Notes: generated by a model not told the origin, from the sequence alone. Counted from the stretch's first letter, positions 7,049 to 16,589 are shown. The stretch is DNA of 64,000 bases from Vibrio sp. CK2-1 (GCF_021726515.1 NZ_JAKKCJ010000001.1:744001-808000); one strand, 5' to 3'. Program-made: numbers and translations.

Positions 7049-9418
7049 TTATCGATTTTCGAAGCGGTTATAATCAAGTAGACCGGATTCTATCGGTTGG
7101 TCGTTTTCATACCATTTATGTAACTTGTCACTAAAGGCCCAAAAATCAGGATCACTGCGTCGAATACCATATTTATCTAGCAAAGTGACGTAGTCTTGAT
7201 CTTCTTTAATGCTGGATAAACCTTGATAAAAATCGGCAATGTCTTTTTCTTGTACCTGCATAAAGGCGGCAGGGTAACTACCGACGACACCTTTCACAAA
7301 CGTCAGATCATCATTTTCAAGATCACGGTTACTTTCTTCATCAAATAAGCTCGAGATATTGGTATGAGCGTTATTGTGAATTAGGGTAAATACCTGATCT
7401 TTACCGCTATCTGTGGTGATAAGAACCGTCACTAACTGCGGTACTTGGCGTAACCCTTTGTCTTTAATATCATCAATCTTACGCAAAATCGCTTCGTTTT
7501 GTGGTGATAATCCGGTATCTCGAATTTCATATCGATGACCAAGCACCGGCTCTAAACGTTTTTCCAGCATGGCATACAATTCATCTTGCGGCTTATCGGT
7601 TTTATATTGAATGCTGCTGGGTTGCTCAAATGTTTTCACATCACGCTGAATAAAGGCGCTTAGCTGTGGTGATGGATCTTGATACCAGCTTTCCATTAAC
7701 TCATGCCTGTCTTTAATTGGTAGTAAGGATAAGAAGTTTTCCTCGCCTTCCATTCGTAAGAAATCCATAAACATACGAGTCATCAGCTGGTGGCCGAAGT
7801 TGCCGTACACATCGAATCCATCGACCAATAAATATTGAATTCGTTCTAATAACGCATAGTCAATTATCCAAGCGGTCTTAGGCGGTTTACCTACTAAGCC
7901 TTTGACGACCGAGGCACTATCAAAGTGGCGGAATATGGTTAAGGCAGCATTATCATTTATACCGCCACCGTCCCATACGAGGTCGGTAGTTAAATGAGTA
8001 CCATTTTCGAACCAATGATTCATTGCTTGGGTTTTGGCTTTTAAGTAACGAGCTTGCTGCTCAGAATAAGCAACCCATTGATAAGTAGGTACAACATTAC
8101 TTTGTTTTTCTGATGGTAATTTTAAGTTGTCCGTTTGGTCATAATAGAACTTTTTAACATTGGGTAGTTGAGCGGTTTTAGGGTCAACAAAGAACACCCA
8201 AAAGCGGTCATTAATAACATTCAGCGCTAATTGGCCTCGACACACTGGGCCTTTAATAAAGCTCATAATGGTATTTTGCGCGTTATCCAACATGAAGTTA
8301 TAACGAGCTTCTACCGGTAAGGCTGCAAAGGCAGTCATTGGGTTAGCTGCTACTGTTGGTTTATAACTAGGTAGCTCTTTTACGTCATAGTCTGGTTTGA
8401 TAAACAGTTCTTGAATACGAGTCAGCTTATTATCATCGAGTGCGTAAGGCTGGTGGGTTTTATCAACAATAGTTGCAGGGTAGGCGACTAAGCGGTAATA
8501 AACGCGCTCAACATTGGGATCATCGTAAGGTCGACGGGTGGCAATACGATTAACAGGTTGACCTGGTGGTGTGGTTGAACGAACCAAAGCAAAAAATTGA
8601 ATAGGTGTATCTTTAGTTGCCTTTAAGTGATCGGCAAAATAGAGATGCGATAAAAATAAGTGCTCATAAATATAACGGCTAGTGAGCTGCTGTTTTAGTG
8701 AGTCACCATTGAAAAAGGCTTCCCATTTTTTTACTTCAGCTTGCTGAGCATCTGATAATGGCGCATGCGCTGTCATTGTTGCGCCGCTAGATAACCATGC
8801 CATTAATTTGTTGTGCTCAGTATTATTTAACGCAGGCATTCCATAAGGCATTCCCCACGTTGGGTAGTCAGCCTGATATTGGTCTAGGCTTTCAATGGTT
8901 GGGCACTGTTGCTCACGATCGATATTAAAATCAAAACCTTCTAATTGTTTTTGATCGGGTAATGGGTGAGCTTGCTTTTGTTCTAATAGACGAGCAACCA
9001 AACCAGCTTCTAAGTTCGCTTCTGGAATTTGTGAACGTTCATTCAAAATAGGGTGGAAGCCAATATCACGCCATTGCTCCGTGGTTTGCGCATCTTCAAA
9101 TAAACGCGTTGGGTTAGAGGCGGTAAGGCGAGTCCCTTGATAAACAAGGCTTTTGTTCGCACCACGATCGATACCTTCAACCGAAGAGAGTTTTAACTGA
9201 CAAGGCGCATCATAACAGGCATGGCAAACCACGCAGCGATTATCCAAAATGGGCTTTATTTCATTAACAAAATGCTGAGCGGCTTTACTGTTGTATTCTG
9301 GGGTTCTATCTTGAACTTGTGCTTTACCGAATAAATCATCGTAATTTAATCCGGTATAGACGGCACAGCCTGAAAAAAGGGTGATCAAAAATAACAGGGA
9401 TAGGTGTTTTAATTTCAT
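7049..9418 (-). CDS. cti: Cis/trans fatty-acid isomerase, c-type heme protein
   Basis: The 789-residue product matches Cti, the periplasmic enzyme that converts cis-unsaturated membrane fatty acids to trans isomers under solvent or heat stress. An N-terminal hydrophobic export segment (about 5-18) ends in FSGC, which could be a lipobox (C18). A c-type heme motif CVVCH sits at residues 62-66, within CVVCHACYDAPC. The start used is the ATG at 9418. The open frame continues 27 residues upstream to 9499 but adds a second hydrophobic stretch that is probably untranslated. No strong ribosome binding site is visible before either start. It is a single gene, convergent with the deaminase. Confidence 0.85.
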   Translation of the reverse strand: MKLKHLSLLFLITLFSGCAVYTGLNYDDLFGKAQVQDRTPEYNSKAAQHFVNEIKPILDNRCVVCHACYDAPCQLKLSSVEGIDRGANKSLVYQGTRLTASNPTRLFEDAQTTEQWRDIGFHPILNERSQIPEANLEAGLVARLLEQKQAHPLPDQKQLEGFDFNIDREQQCPTIESLDQYQADYPTWGMPYGMPALNNTEHNKLMAWLSSGATMTAHAPLSDAQQAEVKKWEAFFNGDSLKQQLTSRYIYEHLFLSHLYFADHLKATKDTPIQFFALVRSTTPPGQPVNRIATRRPYDDPNVERVYYRLVAYPATIVDKTHQPYALDDNKLTRIQELFIKPDYDVKELPSYKPTVAANPMTAFAALPVEARYNFMLDNAQNTIMSFIKGPVCRGQLALNVINDRFWVFFVDPKTAQLPNVKKFYYDQTDNLKLPSEKQSNVVPTYQWVAYSEQQARYLKAKTQAMNHWFENGTHLTTDLVWDGGGINDNAALTIFRHFDSASVVKGLVGKPPKTAWIIDYALLERIQYLLVDGFDVYGNFGHQLMTRMFMDFLRMEGEENFLSLLPIKDRHELMESWYQDPSPQLSAFIQRDVKTFEQPSSIQYKTDKPQDELYAMLEKRLEPVLGHRYEIRDTGLSPQNEAILRKIDDIKDKGLRQVPQLVTVLITTDSGKDQVFTLIHNNAHTNISSLFDEESNRDLENDDLTFVKGVVGSYPAAFMQVQEKDIADFYQGLSSIKEDQDYVTLLDKYGIRRSDPDFWAFSDKLHKWYENDQPIESGLLDYNRFENR

Positions 9419-9745
9419 ATGAATACCGAGAAAAACCCATTTAATTAAGTGCTTTATCAGCAAGAATAGCAAATAAGTCGTTAATAGAAAAAGAAACAAT
9501 CGAAGCTAGGAATTTAATTTTTTATCACCAAGTCTGATGTTAAATAAACTCTTAGAAAAATCAGTATGTTGAATGTTTGACTGCTAAATCCTTTGCGGCG
9601 TGGATGGCTTAGGGCATGAAACTGCTGGCTTTGTGGTGTTTTGACTCTACCTACTTCAAAAATAAGGTAAAAAAGTTTATCCTATTCATGGCAGTGTGCT
9701 AAATTTACTAAGCATTTCTAAAAACATTAAAAGCGAGTATATATT

Positions 9746-10282
9746 ATGAAAAAGTTGAAAGTGGCGATCGTAGCAGCACTTGGCGTTACAACTCTAAGTG
9801 GCTGTATGGGTCAAATGGGCGTAACAGGCCTAGTAACTAAAGTTAACTTAATGGCTGTTGATAACCGTTATGCGCGTGAAGGCGTTTTCCTTCTTCTCAG
9901 CCCAGTTTACGGTATTGCTTCTGTAGCCGATTTATTCATCTTCAACTCAATTGAGTTCTGGACTGGCAAAAACATCATCACTAACAAATCTCCAGCGCTT
10001 GTTGATACAAGTGTTGAAGCTTGGTTAAAAGTGAACGATAAAGTAGATAGCTCTCTAACTGGCGCTCCAGTTCAAGCTAACGTTGCTGACGTTGAAAACA
10101 CAACTATCCAAAAAATCGACAACAACACGCTAGAAATGAACATTTCTTACGTAAACGGCACTCAGAAAACTCTACGTGGCGTTAAAACTGGTGATGCTGT
10201 TGCGTTCTACGCAAACAACGAACTAATCACTACAGTAAGCGTTCAAGAACTAGAAGATTACGTAGCATCAGCTCAACTGTAA
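9746..10282 (+). CDS. DUF3332 family lipoprotein
   Basis: This 178-residue protein has a lipoprotein signal peptide with lipobox LSGC (C20), followed by a segment with two hydrophobic stretches (GVFLLLSPVYGIASVADLFIF, about 46-67) and a polar beta-rich C-terminal domain. It matches the Vibrio DUF3332 family by overall pattern; the function is unknown. It has its own upstream region of over 300 bp shared with cti and a strong terminator behind it, so it is probably monocistronic. Confidence 0.8.
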   Translation: MKKLKVAIVAALGVTTLSGCMGQMGVTGLVTKVNLMAVDNRYAREGVFLLLSPVYGIASVADLFIFNSIEFWTGKNIITNKSPALVDTSVEAWLKVNDKVDSSLTGAPVQANVADVENTTIQKIDNNTLEMNISYVNGTQKTLRGVKTGDAVAFYANNELITTVSVQELEDYVASAQL

Positions 10283-10321
10283 TCAACACTCTTTAGCGAC
10301 ACTGCTATAATATTATGCTTA

Positions 10322-10352
10322 GGGCCGATCAGCGATGATCGGCTCTTTTTTT
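10322..10352 (+). terminator. Intrinsic terminator after the DUF3332 gene
   Basis: A perfect GCCGATCA-gcga-TGATCGGC stem is followed by CTTTTTTTT. Confidence 0.9.
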
Positions 10353-10472
10353 GTCTGTCTAATCTGGAATAAGTATTTATCGCCGAGGTATCAATTCGAC
10401 TTAAGTTCTACAGATCTTTTCCGCAGAACACGGCATAGTAATTTTAAAGGTGAAAAGGGAGAGGGGATAACA

Positions 10473-10706
10473 ATGGAAATGTTTTTGGTTGTGTTTGAAA
10501 AAGCGGTGCTGCTCTCTGGTATTGCATGCGTTCTATTTAGCTTATTTGAATATGGAAAGCGTAGCCAAGATTGGAAAGGAGTTGTGACGGTTTTCTATAA
10601 ACGTGTTGATATGACAGTGAGCGAGTTCAAGTTTTATAAGTTTGGGGTGAGCTTATTAGTATTTGCGGTGATTTTTCGGATTGCAATTCTTACATTTTTC
10701 CCATAA
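10473..10706 (+). CDS. Small two-helix membrane protein, unknown function
   Basis: The 77-residue protein has two hydrophobic segments (about residues 9-24 and 56-75) joined by a basic loop, so it is probably an inner-membrane protein. The start is the ATG at 10473, preceded by a purine-rich GGGAGAGGGG ribosome binding site. The frame is open upstream to 10335 but runs back into the preceding terminator, so the longer version is unlikely. I do not recognise the family. Confidence 0.6.
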   Translation: MEMFLVVFEKAVLLSGIACVLFSLFEYGKRSQDWKGVVTVFYKRVDMTVSEFKFYKFGVSLLVFAVIFRIAILTFFP

Positions 10707-10846
10707 CCGATTGATAAATAATGGAATCTATTGGAAATAGTGTTGACTGAATAGTCAGTTTTTGAGTTGCTATCTGACGTAAGATATCACAAAAAAATTT
10801 AAAATAGCAGACTAGCAATAAAAAAATCACAGCCTATAATGCTGAA

Positions 10847-10879
10847 AACCGGAGCGTCTGCCAACGCTCCGGTTTTTTT
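10847..10879 (+). terminator. Intrinsic terminator
   Basis: A perfect AACCGGAGCGT...ACGCTCCGGTT stem with loop CTGCC is followed by seven T. It lies between the small membrane protein gene and guaC. Confidence 0.9.
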
Positions 10880-10994
10880 GTGTCCGAAATATAGATGAGC
10901 ACTTCTGCCAAAGTAATCATCTCGCATGCAATAGATACACGATTGCCGCGCCAAAAGGACGCATACACTCTATGTAATTAAGGAAATTTGCATT

Positions 10995-12038
10995 ATGCGT
11001 ATCGAACAAGAACTTAAGTTAGGCTTTAAAGATGTGTTATTCCGCCCGAAGCGTTCAACATTAAAAAGTCGTTCTCAAGTAAATTTAACCCGCGATTTTA
11101 CGTTCAAGCACAGCGGACGTCAATGGTCTGGTGTACCGGTTATTGCGGCTAATATGGATTCTGTTGGTAGTTTCGATATGGCGAAAGCGTTAGCAGAACA
11201 TGGTGTAATGACTGCGATTCATAAACACTACTCAGTAGAAGACTGGAAAGGCTTTATCGAATCAAACGATGCGAGCGTATTAAATAACGCAATGGTATCA
11301 ACCGGTACTTCAGAAGCTGATTTTCAAAAAACCAAAGACATCATGGCAATGAGCGATGATTTGATCTTTATCTGTATTGATATCGCGAATGGTTATTCTG
11401 AGCACTTAGTTGACTACGTAATGAAAGTTCGTGAAGCGTTCCCTGATAAAGTGATCAGCGCAGGTAACGTCGTTACTGGTGATATGGTTGAAGAGCTTAT
11501 TCTCGCTGGTGCAGATATCGTTAAAGTTGGTATTGGCCCAGGTTCTGTATGTACGACTCGCGTGAAAACCGGCGTCGGCTACCCACAGCTCTCCGCTATT
11601 ATCGAATGTGGCGATGCTGCTCACGGCCTAGGTGGCATGATCATCGGTGACGGTGGTTGTACATGTGCGGGTGATGTATCGAAAGCCTTTGGTGGCGGTG
11701 CAGATTTCGTAATGCTAGGCGGTATGTTAGCTGGCCATGAAGAATCAGGCGGTGAGCGCATTGAGCAAGATGGCAAAACCTTCATGAAGTTCTACGGCAT
11801 GAGTAGCCAGTCTGCAATGAAGAAGCACTCAGGTGGTGTAGCCAAGTACCGTGCAGCGGAAGGTAAAACAGTGTTAATTCCGTTCCGTGGAACTGTGCAT
11901 GACACCATTAACGATATCCTAGGTGGTGTACGCTCAACTTGTACCTATGTTGGCGCAGCGAAGCTTAAAGAGCTAACTAAGCGCACTACCTTTATCCGTG
12001 TTCAAGAGCAAGAAAATAACGTGTACGGAAGAGAGTAG
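10995..12038 (+). CDS. guaC: GMP reductase
   Basis: The 347-residue enzyme converts GMP to IMP with NADPH, part of purine salvage. It has the IMPDH/GMPR barrel with the active-site loop [11 protein letters not shown], where the catalytic cysteine is C186, followed by GVGYPQLSA. The phosphate-binding region [26 protein letters not shown] is present. Length and start [14 protein letters not shown] agree with the family; the ATG follows AAGGAAA. It is monocistronic between two terminators. Confidence 0.96.
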   Translation: MRIEQELKLGFKDVLFRPKRSTLKSRSQVNLTRDFTFKHSGRQWSGVPVIAANMDSVGSFDMAKALAEHGVMTAIHKHYSVEDWKGFIESNDASVLNNAMVSTGTSEADFQKTKDIMAMSDDLIFICIDIANGYSEHLVDYVMKVREAFPDKVISAGNVVTGDMVEELILAGADIVKVGIGPGSVCTTRVKTGVGYPQLSAIIECGDAAHGLGGMIIGDGGCTCAGDVSKAFGGGADFVMLGGMLAGHEESGGERIEQDGKTFMKFYGMSSQSAMKKHSGGVAKYRAAEGKTVLIPFRGTVHDTINDILGGVRSTCTYVGAAKLKELTKRTTFIRVQEQENNVYGRE

Positions 12039-12079
12039 AGTTTCTGGACGTGAATAAACTGGACTAGTAATACTAAATT

Positions 12080-12105
12080 GGCCGCTTAATTAAGCGGCCT
12101 TTTTT
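12080..12105 (+). terminator. Intrinsic terminator of guaC
   Basis: A perfect GGCCGCTT-AATT-AAGCGGCC hairpin is followed by six T. Confidence 0.92.
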
Positions 12106-12195
12106 ATGTCTGAAAATCGAAAGTGGCGGAAAATTTTACTCTGACACTCACCGTGTTTTTTCTAGCTAAATAACATTAGACAAACAGTAAATTTA

Positions 12196-12215
12196 TACTG
12201 TATATTTAAACAGTG
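12196..12215. promoter_or_regulatory. LexA (SOS) box
   Basis: TACTGTATATTTAAACAGTG contains the exact CTGT-N8-ACAG core and matches the E. coli consensus at 17 of 20 positions. It lies about 130 bp before the start of a small gene of unknown function. Confidence 0.75.
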
Positions 12216-12343
12216 TTTTGTGCGGGCATAAAGTCCGCTCAGAATACGTTTAACCCTAACAGCTTCGGCTGAAAGGCAAGTGATAAACAGTAAGATTACT
12301 GCGGTGTTTTTGTGCAGTGAGAAAAAGAGATAAAAGGATCAGC
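12216..12343 (+). promoter_or_regulatory. Candidate structured 5' leader of the SOS-box gene
   Basis: Between the LexA box and the ATG lie 128 nt with three short hairpins: GCGGGCATAAAGTCCGC, CAGCTTCGGCTG (a stable UUCG-type loop) and CAGTAAGATTACTG, the last followed by CGGTGTTTTTG. This could be a regulatory leader. It matches no riboswitch class I recognise. Confidence 0.4.
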
Positions 12344-12610
12344 ATGATGACAAACGTCTACCAGTTCAAACCAAAAGAAGAATATGCAACTCAAGAGCAA
12401 GTTGCGAACTTACGTTGGATGTTCTCTCCGTTTTCACCCGGTCGTGATGAGTTCACTATTTCTAAAATCGCCACCACTTATCAAATCATGCACTTTACTG
12501 ATCGTGGTTGTACCTTGACCCCCAAAGAAATTCACGAATACTTAAGTGAAATAAAACCCATGCCGAAAAGTGCACATCAAATGGTTGCCAGTATGATGAC
12601 TGCATGCTGA
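12344..12610 (+). CDS. Small protein of unknown function, probably SOS-regulated
   Basis: The 88-residue soluble protein (start MMTNVYQFKPKEEY) has no signal peptide or membrane segment. The middle (about 38-75) looks like a small helical fold with TISKIATTYQIMHF and TLTPKEIHEYLSEI, reminiscent of a helix-turn-helix, but no family is recognised. Starts at 12344 or 12347 both fit the AAGGA at 12334-12338; a GTG at 12317 is possible but has no good ribosome binding site. The LexA box upstream suggests expression after DNA damage. It is monocistronic with its own terminator. Confidence 0.65.
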   Translation: MMTNVYQFKPKEEYATQEQVANLRWMFSPFSPGRDEFTISKIATTYQIMHFTDRGCTLTPKEIHEYLSEIKPMPKSAHQMVASMMTAC

Positions 12611-12667
12611 GTCTGGCAAATTAACTAGGCTTATTAGCGCAGTTTTATTTAATATCAGAATGTAATG

Positions 12668-12695
12668 AATGGTCGCTTTTAAGTGGCCATTTTTA
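12668..12695 (+). terminator. Intrinsic terminator
   Basis: AATGGTCGC-tttta-GTGGCCATT forms a stem with G-U pairs and is followed by TTT. Confidence 0.7.
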
Positions 12696-12792
12696 TTAAT
12701 AACCATATAAAATAAATTGACATTGTGTTGTCAACAAAACAACATCATGAGTTATATTTACCCTCTTTTATATACATTTTATGGATAATATT

Positions 12793-13188
12793 ATGAAACG
12801 TATTACTGTCGCAATGTCAGTTTTTGCTGCGTTAATGTCTTTTGGTTCTGTTGCAGCACAGGAGTGTAGTGGTTTGTCTGGTTGTGAGGCAAAAGTTTGC
12901 CAAATTGAAAAGCAAATTGAATTCGCTAAACAGCACAATAATTCCAATAAAGAAGCCGGTTTACAAAAAGCGTTAACGGAAGTGAAAGATCACTGTACGG
13001 TAGATGGATTGAAAGACGATCTACAAGACGACATTGATGATGTAATGGATGACTTGGCAGAGCATCAAGATGATTTAGCAGAAGCGATTCAAGACCAAGA
13101 GCTTGATAAAGTCGAAAAATACAAACAAAAAATTGCTGAAGATAAGCAAGAGCTTGAACAATTAAAGGCTGAATTGCAAAAGCTGTAA
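12793..13188 (+). CDS. DUF1090 family periplasmic protein (YqjC-like)
   Basis: The 131-residue protein has a signal peptide (MKRITVAMSVFAALMSFGSVAA, cleavage near residue 22). The N-terminal mature part contains four cysteines (ECSGLSGCEAKVC and a later DHC). The C-terminal half is a long, highly charged helix rich in D, E, K and Q that should form a coiled coil. This matches DUF1090/YqjC proteins of unknown function. The ATG at 12793 is preferred over 12781 because it places the signal peptide at the N-terminus. It is monocistronic. Confidence 0.8.
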   Translation: MKRITVAMSVFAALMSFGSVAAQECSGLSGCEAKVCQIEKQIEFAKQHNNSNKEAGLQKALTEVKDHCTVDGLKDDLQDDIDDVMDDLAEHQDDLAEAIQDQELDKVEKYKQKIAEDKQELEQLKAELQKL

Positions 13189-13226
13189 AGCTCTTATGAT
13201 CGGTATATTTGAATAAGTTCCAATAG

Positions 13227-13264
13227 AAAATGGCGCCTGGATTAATTTTCCAAGCGCCATTTTA
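13227..13264. terminator. Bidirectional intrinsic terminator
   Basis: AAAATGGCGCCTGG...CCAAGCGCCATTTT lies between the convergent DUF1090 and DUF5666 genes. Confidence 0.85.
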
Positions 13265-13291
13265 GTTTAGCTATCTTTGGTAATAATAAGA

Positions 13292-14587
13292 TTAGTCATC
13301 TACGCGACAGTTAGAAACATCGGTGTTTAGGTTGACTAAAGTACACTCAACATCAGTGCGAGAGCCGTTATTATCAAGTGAGCCATCAATGCTGCTATAG
13401 CCCCAAAGCATGCCATTCTCAATAGAACCTTCTAGGTCGATATCATTATCGTTAGCTTCTAGTTCTTCCACTTCTTTGACTAGGTAAATAGTAGTACCGT
13501 TCGCATCCGTTGATTCTACGCCTTCAATTTCAATGTCTCTATTATCAATGCTTGCCATGGTTAAACTATTTTCAAATTGAGTACGGCTGTCAGTAATAAA
13601 TTCATAACCATTAATTGAGAAACTAGTATCATCAATTAACGTTGCAGTGCCAGACAGTGCAAACTTCACACTAGATTGAGTTTGAGAGCCTGAACCATCC
13701 TCAAACTCAATTTCAGTTGCTTCAAGACCTGAATCCCCATTAATTAAATCAGCTTCAATGCGAGCACCTTCGATAAGGTCAGCTTGTTCACCATCATCAA
13801 AATCTGTGTTAGCAGTAATTGCAACTTGAGTGCGGCCGTTGAGTTCGATAGACGTTTGCTCATTGTTCACCCAAGTGATCGTGCCTTCTAATTCCATATC
13901 ACTGTATTGATCGTCATTTTCAACTTCGACTTCAGAGGCCACAAACACACCACTGTTATCATTCATATAGCCTTCGATTTCAACCCAATCGCCATTGGCA
14001 AGTGTATGTGCATCATCTAAATCAACATGAGCGGTGCTGTAATCAATTTCCGTTGAACCAATAAAGAAACTGTGAGCAGTTAACTGAGAAACCATGCCTT
14101 CAATTTCAGCTTCATGCATTGTTGTTACTGAGAAAACACCTTCCGATTGCCATTCACCAGCATCATTGAAGTAACCATTCGCGAATACCCAGTTGTCTTT
14201 AGTAAATGTGGTTGCGACACCTGCTGTGGAAATAGTGACACCATTGACCACAATTGAGTCAGCATTAACAGCTGAAACGATTCCGACAAGATTTGGATCG
14301 ATTTCAATTTCTTCAGCATTACCCGAACGGTCTGTTTCGACTTCAATACGCATGCCTTGCTGAATATCTTGCATCGTCATGGCTTGGTCGTCGTAGCTGA
14401 TTTCAGCTGATTGAGCATTTAATTGGTAGTCATTGATGGTGACATGAGTGTCAGTAACTTGAGTAGCCATACCATTCAGTTGTGAAGGGGTAGATGTTGT
14501 ATTGCTGCTATTTGATGAATCGCTATCACTACCACCACAAGCTGAAAGTAGCGCTGCAACCGATAAGCATAAAATTGTCTTTTTCAT
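13292..14587 (-). CDS. DUF5666-repeat lipoprotein
   Basis: The 431-residue protein has a lipoprotein signal (MKKTILCLSVAALLSACGG, lipobox LSAC with C17), a Ser/Asn/Thr-rich linker, and then about five repeats of a small beta domain. Each repeat has the pattern of a buried VxxVxxxxxxVNG strand followed by 'ANGDWVEIEGYMND' and a VEVE-type end. This is the DUF5666 arrangement of secreted or envelope proteins of unknown role. It is very acidic. It is divergent from the two-component genes at 14711, with a direct repeat in the shared promoter region, so it may be a target of that regulator (inference). Confidence 0.75.
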   Translation of the reverse strand: MKKTILCLSVAALLSACGGSDSDSSNSSNTTSTPSQLNGMATQVTDTHVTINDYQLNAQSAEISYDDQAMTMQDIQQGMRIEVETDRSGNAEEIEIDPNLVGIVSAVNADSIVVNGVTISTAGVATTFTKDNWVFANGYFNDAGEWQSEGVFSVTTMHEAEIEGMVSQLTAHSFFIGSTEIDYSTAHVDLDDAHTLANGDWVEIEGYMNDNSGVFVASEVEVENDDQYSDMELEGTITWVNNEQTSIELNGRTQVAITANTDFDDGEQADLIEGARIEADLINGDSGLEATEIEFEDGSGSQTQSSVKFALSGTATLIDDTSFSINGYEFITDSRTQFENSLTMASIDNRDIEIEGVESTDANGTTIYLVKEVEELEANDNDIDLEGSIENGMLWGYSSIDGSLDNNGSRTDVECTLVNLNTDVSNCRVDD

Positions 14588-14653
14588 AATAAACCTTATT
14601 TTTTATATTTGTATTGTAGGAGTAGTTGATTTACAGGTATCTTAATCGGCCAA

Positions 14654-14672
14654 ACGTAAAGAAAACGTGAAG
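14654..14672. promoter_or_regulatory. Direct repeat, candidate response-regulator operator
   Basis: ACGTAAAG (14654-14661) and ACGTGAAG (14665-14672) repeat with an 11-bp period, about one helical turn, as expected for OmpR/PhoB-type tandem binding. They lie between the divergent lipoprotein and response regulator genes. Confidence 0.45.
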
Positions 14673-14710
14673 AAAAAAACACACAAAGTCAGAGGAAGGT
14701 CTATAAAGTC

Positions 14711-15382
14711 ATGAAAGTGTTAATTGTGGATGATACGCATAGTGTTGTTGAAACGATAATGGACTATTTAGAGCTTGAAGGTATTGTCGCTGACTGTGCT
14801 TATCACGGAGAGAGTGCATTAAAGCTTATTGAAGAGAACCATTATGATGTGATTATTATGGACATTATGATGCCTAAAATGGATGGTATCAGCGCGGTGA
14901 AAAAGCTGCGTGAAGAGCTATTTTGTAATACGCCGATTCTATTTTTAACTGCTAAAGATACTTTGAACGATAAAATTGAAGCGTTTAATTCAGGTGGTGA
15001 TGACTTCTTAAATAAGCCTTTTGCCATGGAAGAGTTGTGCTTACGTTTGCATGCACTACATCGTCGTGGGCCAAGACTTGATGTTGGTAATTTAAGTTTT
15101 GCCGATCTATCGATGAACTTACAAACCAATGAAGTCACTCGTTCTGGTCAGCCGATTAAATTAAGTAAAATCCAGCGTACGATCTTCAAATTACTCCTTA
15201 AAAACGCACCAGCAGTAGTCTCAAAAGAGGCGGTGATCAATGAAGTGTGGGGAGAAGAAAGCCCATCAAGTGATTCATTGCGTAGTCATATTTACGGTTT
15301 GAGAAATGCGCTTGATAAAGGCTTTGATTCAACTCGATTGGAAACTCTACATGGTCAAGGGTATCGATTAAAGAATGACTAA
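14711..15382 (+). CDS. OmpR-family response regulator
   Basis: The 223-residue protein has a receiver domain (1-115) with acidic pocket D7-D8, phospho-acceptor D51 (IIMDIMMP), T80 and K102 (NKPF), followed by a winged-helix DNA-binding domain (about 125-220) ending LETLHGQGYRLK. It overlaps the kinase gene by 8 bp, so the two are translationally coupled. Its likely nearby targets are its own operon and the divergent DUF5666 lipoprotein. It resembles the Vibrio CarR/VprA type only at family level; no specific name is given. Confidence 0.9.
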   Translation: MKVLIVDDTHSVVETIMDYLELEGIVADCAYHGESALKLIEENHYDVIIMDIMMPKMDGISAVKKLREELFCNTPILFLTAKDTLNDKIEAFNSGGDDFLNKPFAMEELCLRLHALHRRGPRLDVGNLSFADLSMNLQTNEVTRSGQPIKLSKIQRTIFKLLLKNAPAVVSKEAVINEVWGEESPSSDSLRSHIYGLRNALDKGFDSTRLETLHGQGYRLKND

Positions 15383-16589
15383 CGCGCCCAGTTTTTTTAA
15401 GAAAATACGCCTAACCTTTATCGTGCTTACTAGCGTGATGTTCTTGCTATTTTGGGGGCTGATTTATTTTGCCCAAGACCGATTAGAAGTGATTAGCCTT
15501 GAGCATAGATTAACCACTGAAACCAAAGAATATTTAAAAAATTATCGACGTTATGGTTTCAAAGCGGATAAACCTGATCCGCAAGAACTCGATACTTATT
15601 GGTCAAAAGAAGAACACCCAGAGTGGTTAGAACCTTATCAAACCCCCGGTTTTTTTGAAGAGCAACTCGGCCCAGAAGATAAACACTTTCTAGTCACTAA
15701 GCACCCATCTGGCAGCGGTTGGTTATATGTGGTTTTCCAAGATGATGCCGATGATTATCTAGATGAATACGAAGACAACCTTCACCTTATTACCTTTTTA
15801 GTCGGTGCGGTTTTCCTAATGGCGGTAATGGCTTACGGCTTGTATTTTGTTCGTTTATTTTCGCGCCCATTGATTCAGATTGAGGGCAAAATTGACTCGA
15901 TGGCACCTGATAAGCCAGATTTTGTGGTCGATACGCCGTATAAAGAAACCCGAAGTATTGAATACACCCTATTAGATAATAAAGCCAAAATTGCCTCTTA
16001 CTTTCAACGTGAACAAGAGTTTAGTCGCTTTGCTTCACATGAACTGCGTACGCCCATTATGGTGATCAAAGGTTCGACCGAATTGCTGCGTAAAGTGCCT
16101 GATATGCCTCGCGTGGCAACTAAAGCCGTTAATCGTATTGAGTATGCCGGTAACCAAATGCAGATCTTAACAGAGGCATTTTTGTTACTAGGTAAAGAAG
16201 ACATTGAAGCGCACCATATTAGTCGTGAGTCACTGTCTGAGCATATTCATACAGTGCTAGAAAATATGTCTGAGCACTTCTCAAAACAAGATGCTAGCTA
16301 CCAATTAAAAGAAGTCGATCCGTGCACAGTCGATGCGCCATCAAGCTTTATTGATATTGTGATGGCGAATTTATTAAAGAATGCCTTTAGTTATAGCATC
16401 GGCGATATCGTCGTGGAATTAACCGATAAAAGCTTAATCGTCACAAACCAACATGATGGTAACGACATGCACAATTCCGGTTACGGCTGCGGCTTGGTCA
16501 TTATCGAACGAGTATGCAACCGAATGAATTGGCAGTTTAATACCGAAAATGACGGTAAGTTATTTAAGGCTAGGGTAGTGTTTGGGTAA
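15375..16589 (+). CDS. Membrane sensor histidine kinase
   Basis: The 404-residue kinase has a first transmembrane helix at about 13-33, a periplasmic sensor of about 105 residues, and a second helix at about 138-158. The HisKA domain has phospho-acceptor H222 in FASHELRTP. The HATPase domain has the N box NLLKNAFSYS and a short G box (GYGCGLVIIERV). The ATP-binding domain is compact compared with textbook EnvZ-like kinases. It is the partner of the overlapping response regulator. The periplasmic part is rich in acidic and aromatic residues; the signal is unknown. Confidence 0.88.
   Translation: MTNAPSFFKKIRLTFIVLTSVMFLLFWGLIYFAQDRLEVISLEHRLTTETKEYLKNYRRYGFKADKPDPQELDTYWSKEEHPEWLEPYQTPGFFEEQLGPEDKHFLVTKHPSGSGWLYVVFQDDADDYLDEYEDNLHLITFLVGAVFLMAVMAYGLYFVRLFSRPLIQIEGKIDSMAPDKPDFVVDTPYKETRSIEYTLLDNKAKIASYFQREQEFSRFASHELRTPIMVIKGSTELLRKVPDMPRVATKAVNRIEYAGNQMQILTEAFLLLGKEDIEAHHISRESLSEHIHTVLENMSEHFSKQDASYQLKEVDPCTVDAPSSFIDIVMANLLKNAFSYSIGDIVVELTDKSLIVTNQHDGNDMHNSGYGCGLVIIERVCNRMNWQFNTENDGKLFKARVVFG

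Noticed and set aside
9419..9499. Longer N-terminus for Cti
   Set aside because: The added 27 residues form an extra hydrophobic stretch without a ribosome binding site; the standard signal peptide starts at 9418.
10833..10879. TATAAT followed at once by a terminator hairpin, as a tiny RNA before guaC
   Set aside because: There is no acceptable -35 element and the transcript would be only about 33 nt; an ordinary terminator is the simpler reading.
12216..12343. A known riboswitch (glycine, c-di-GMP) in the leader of the SOS-box gene
   Set aside because: None of the conserved core sequences of these classes is present.
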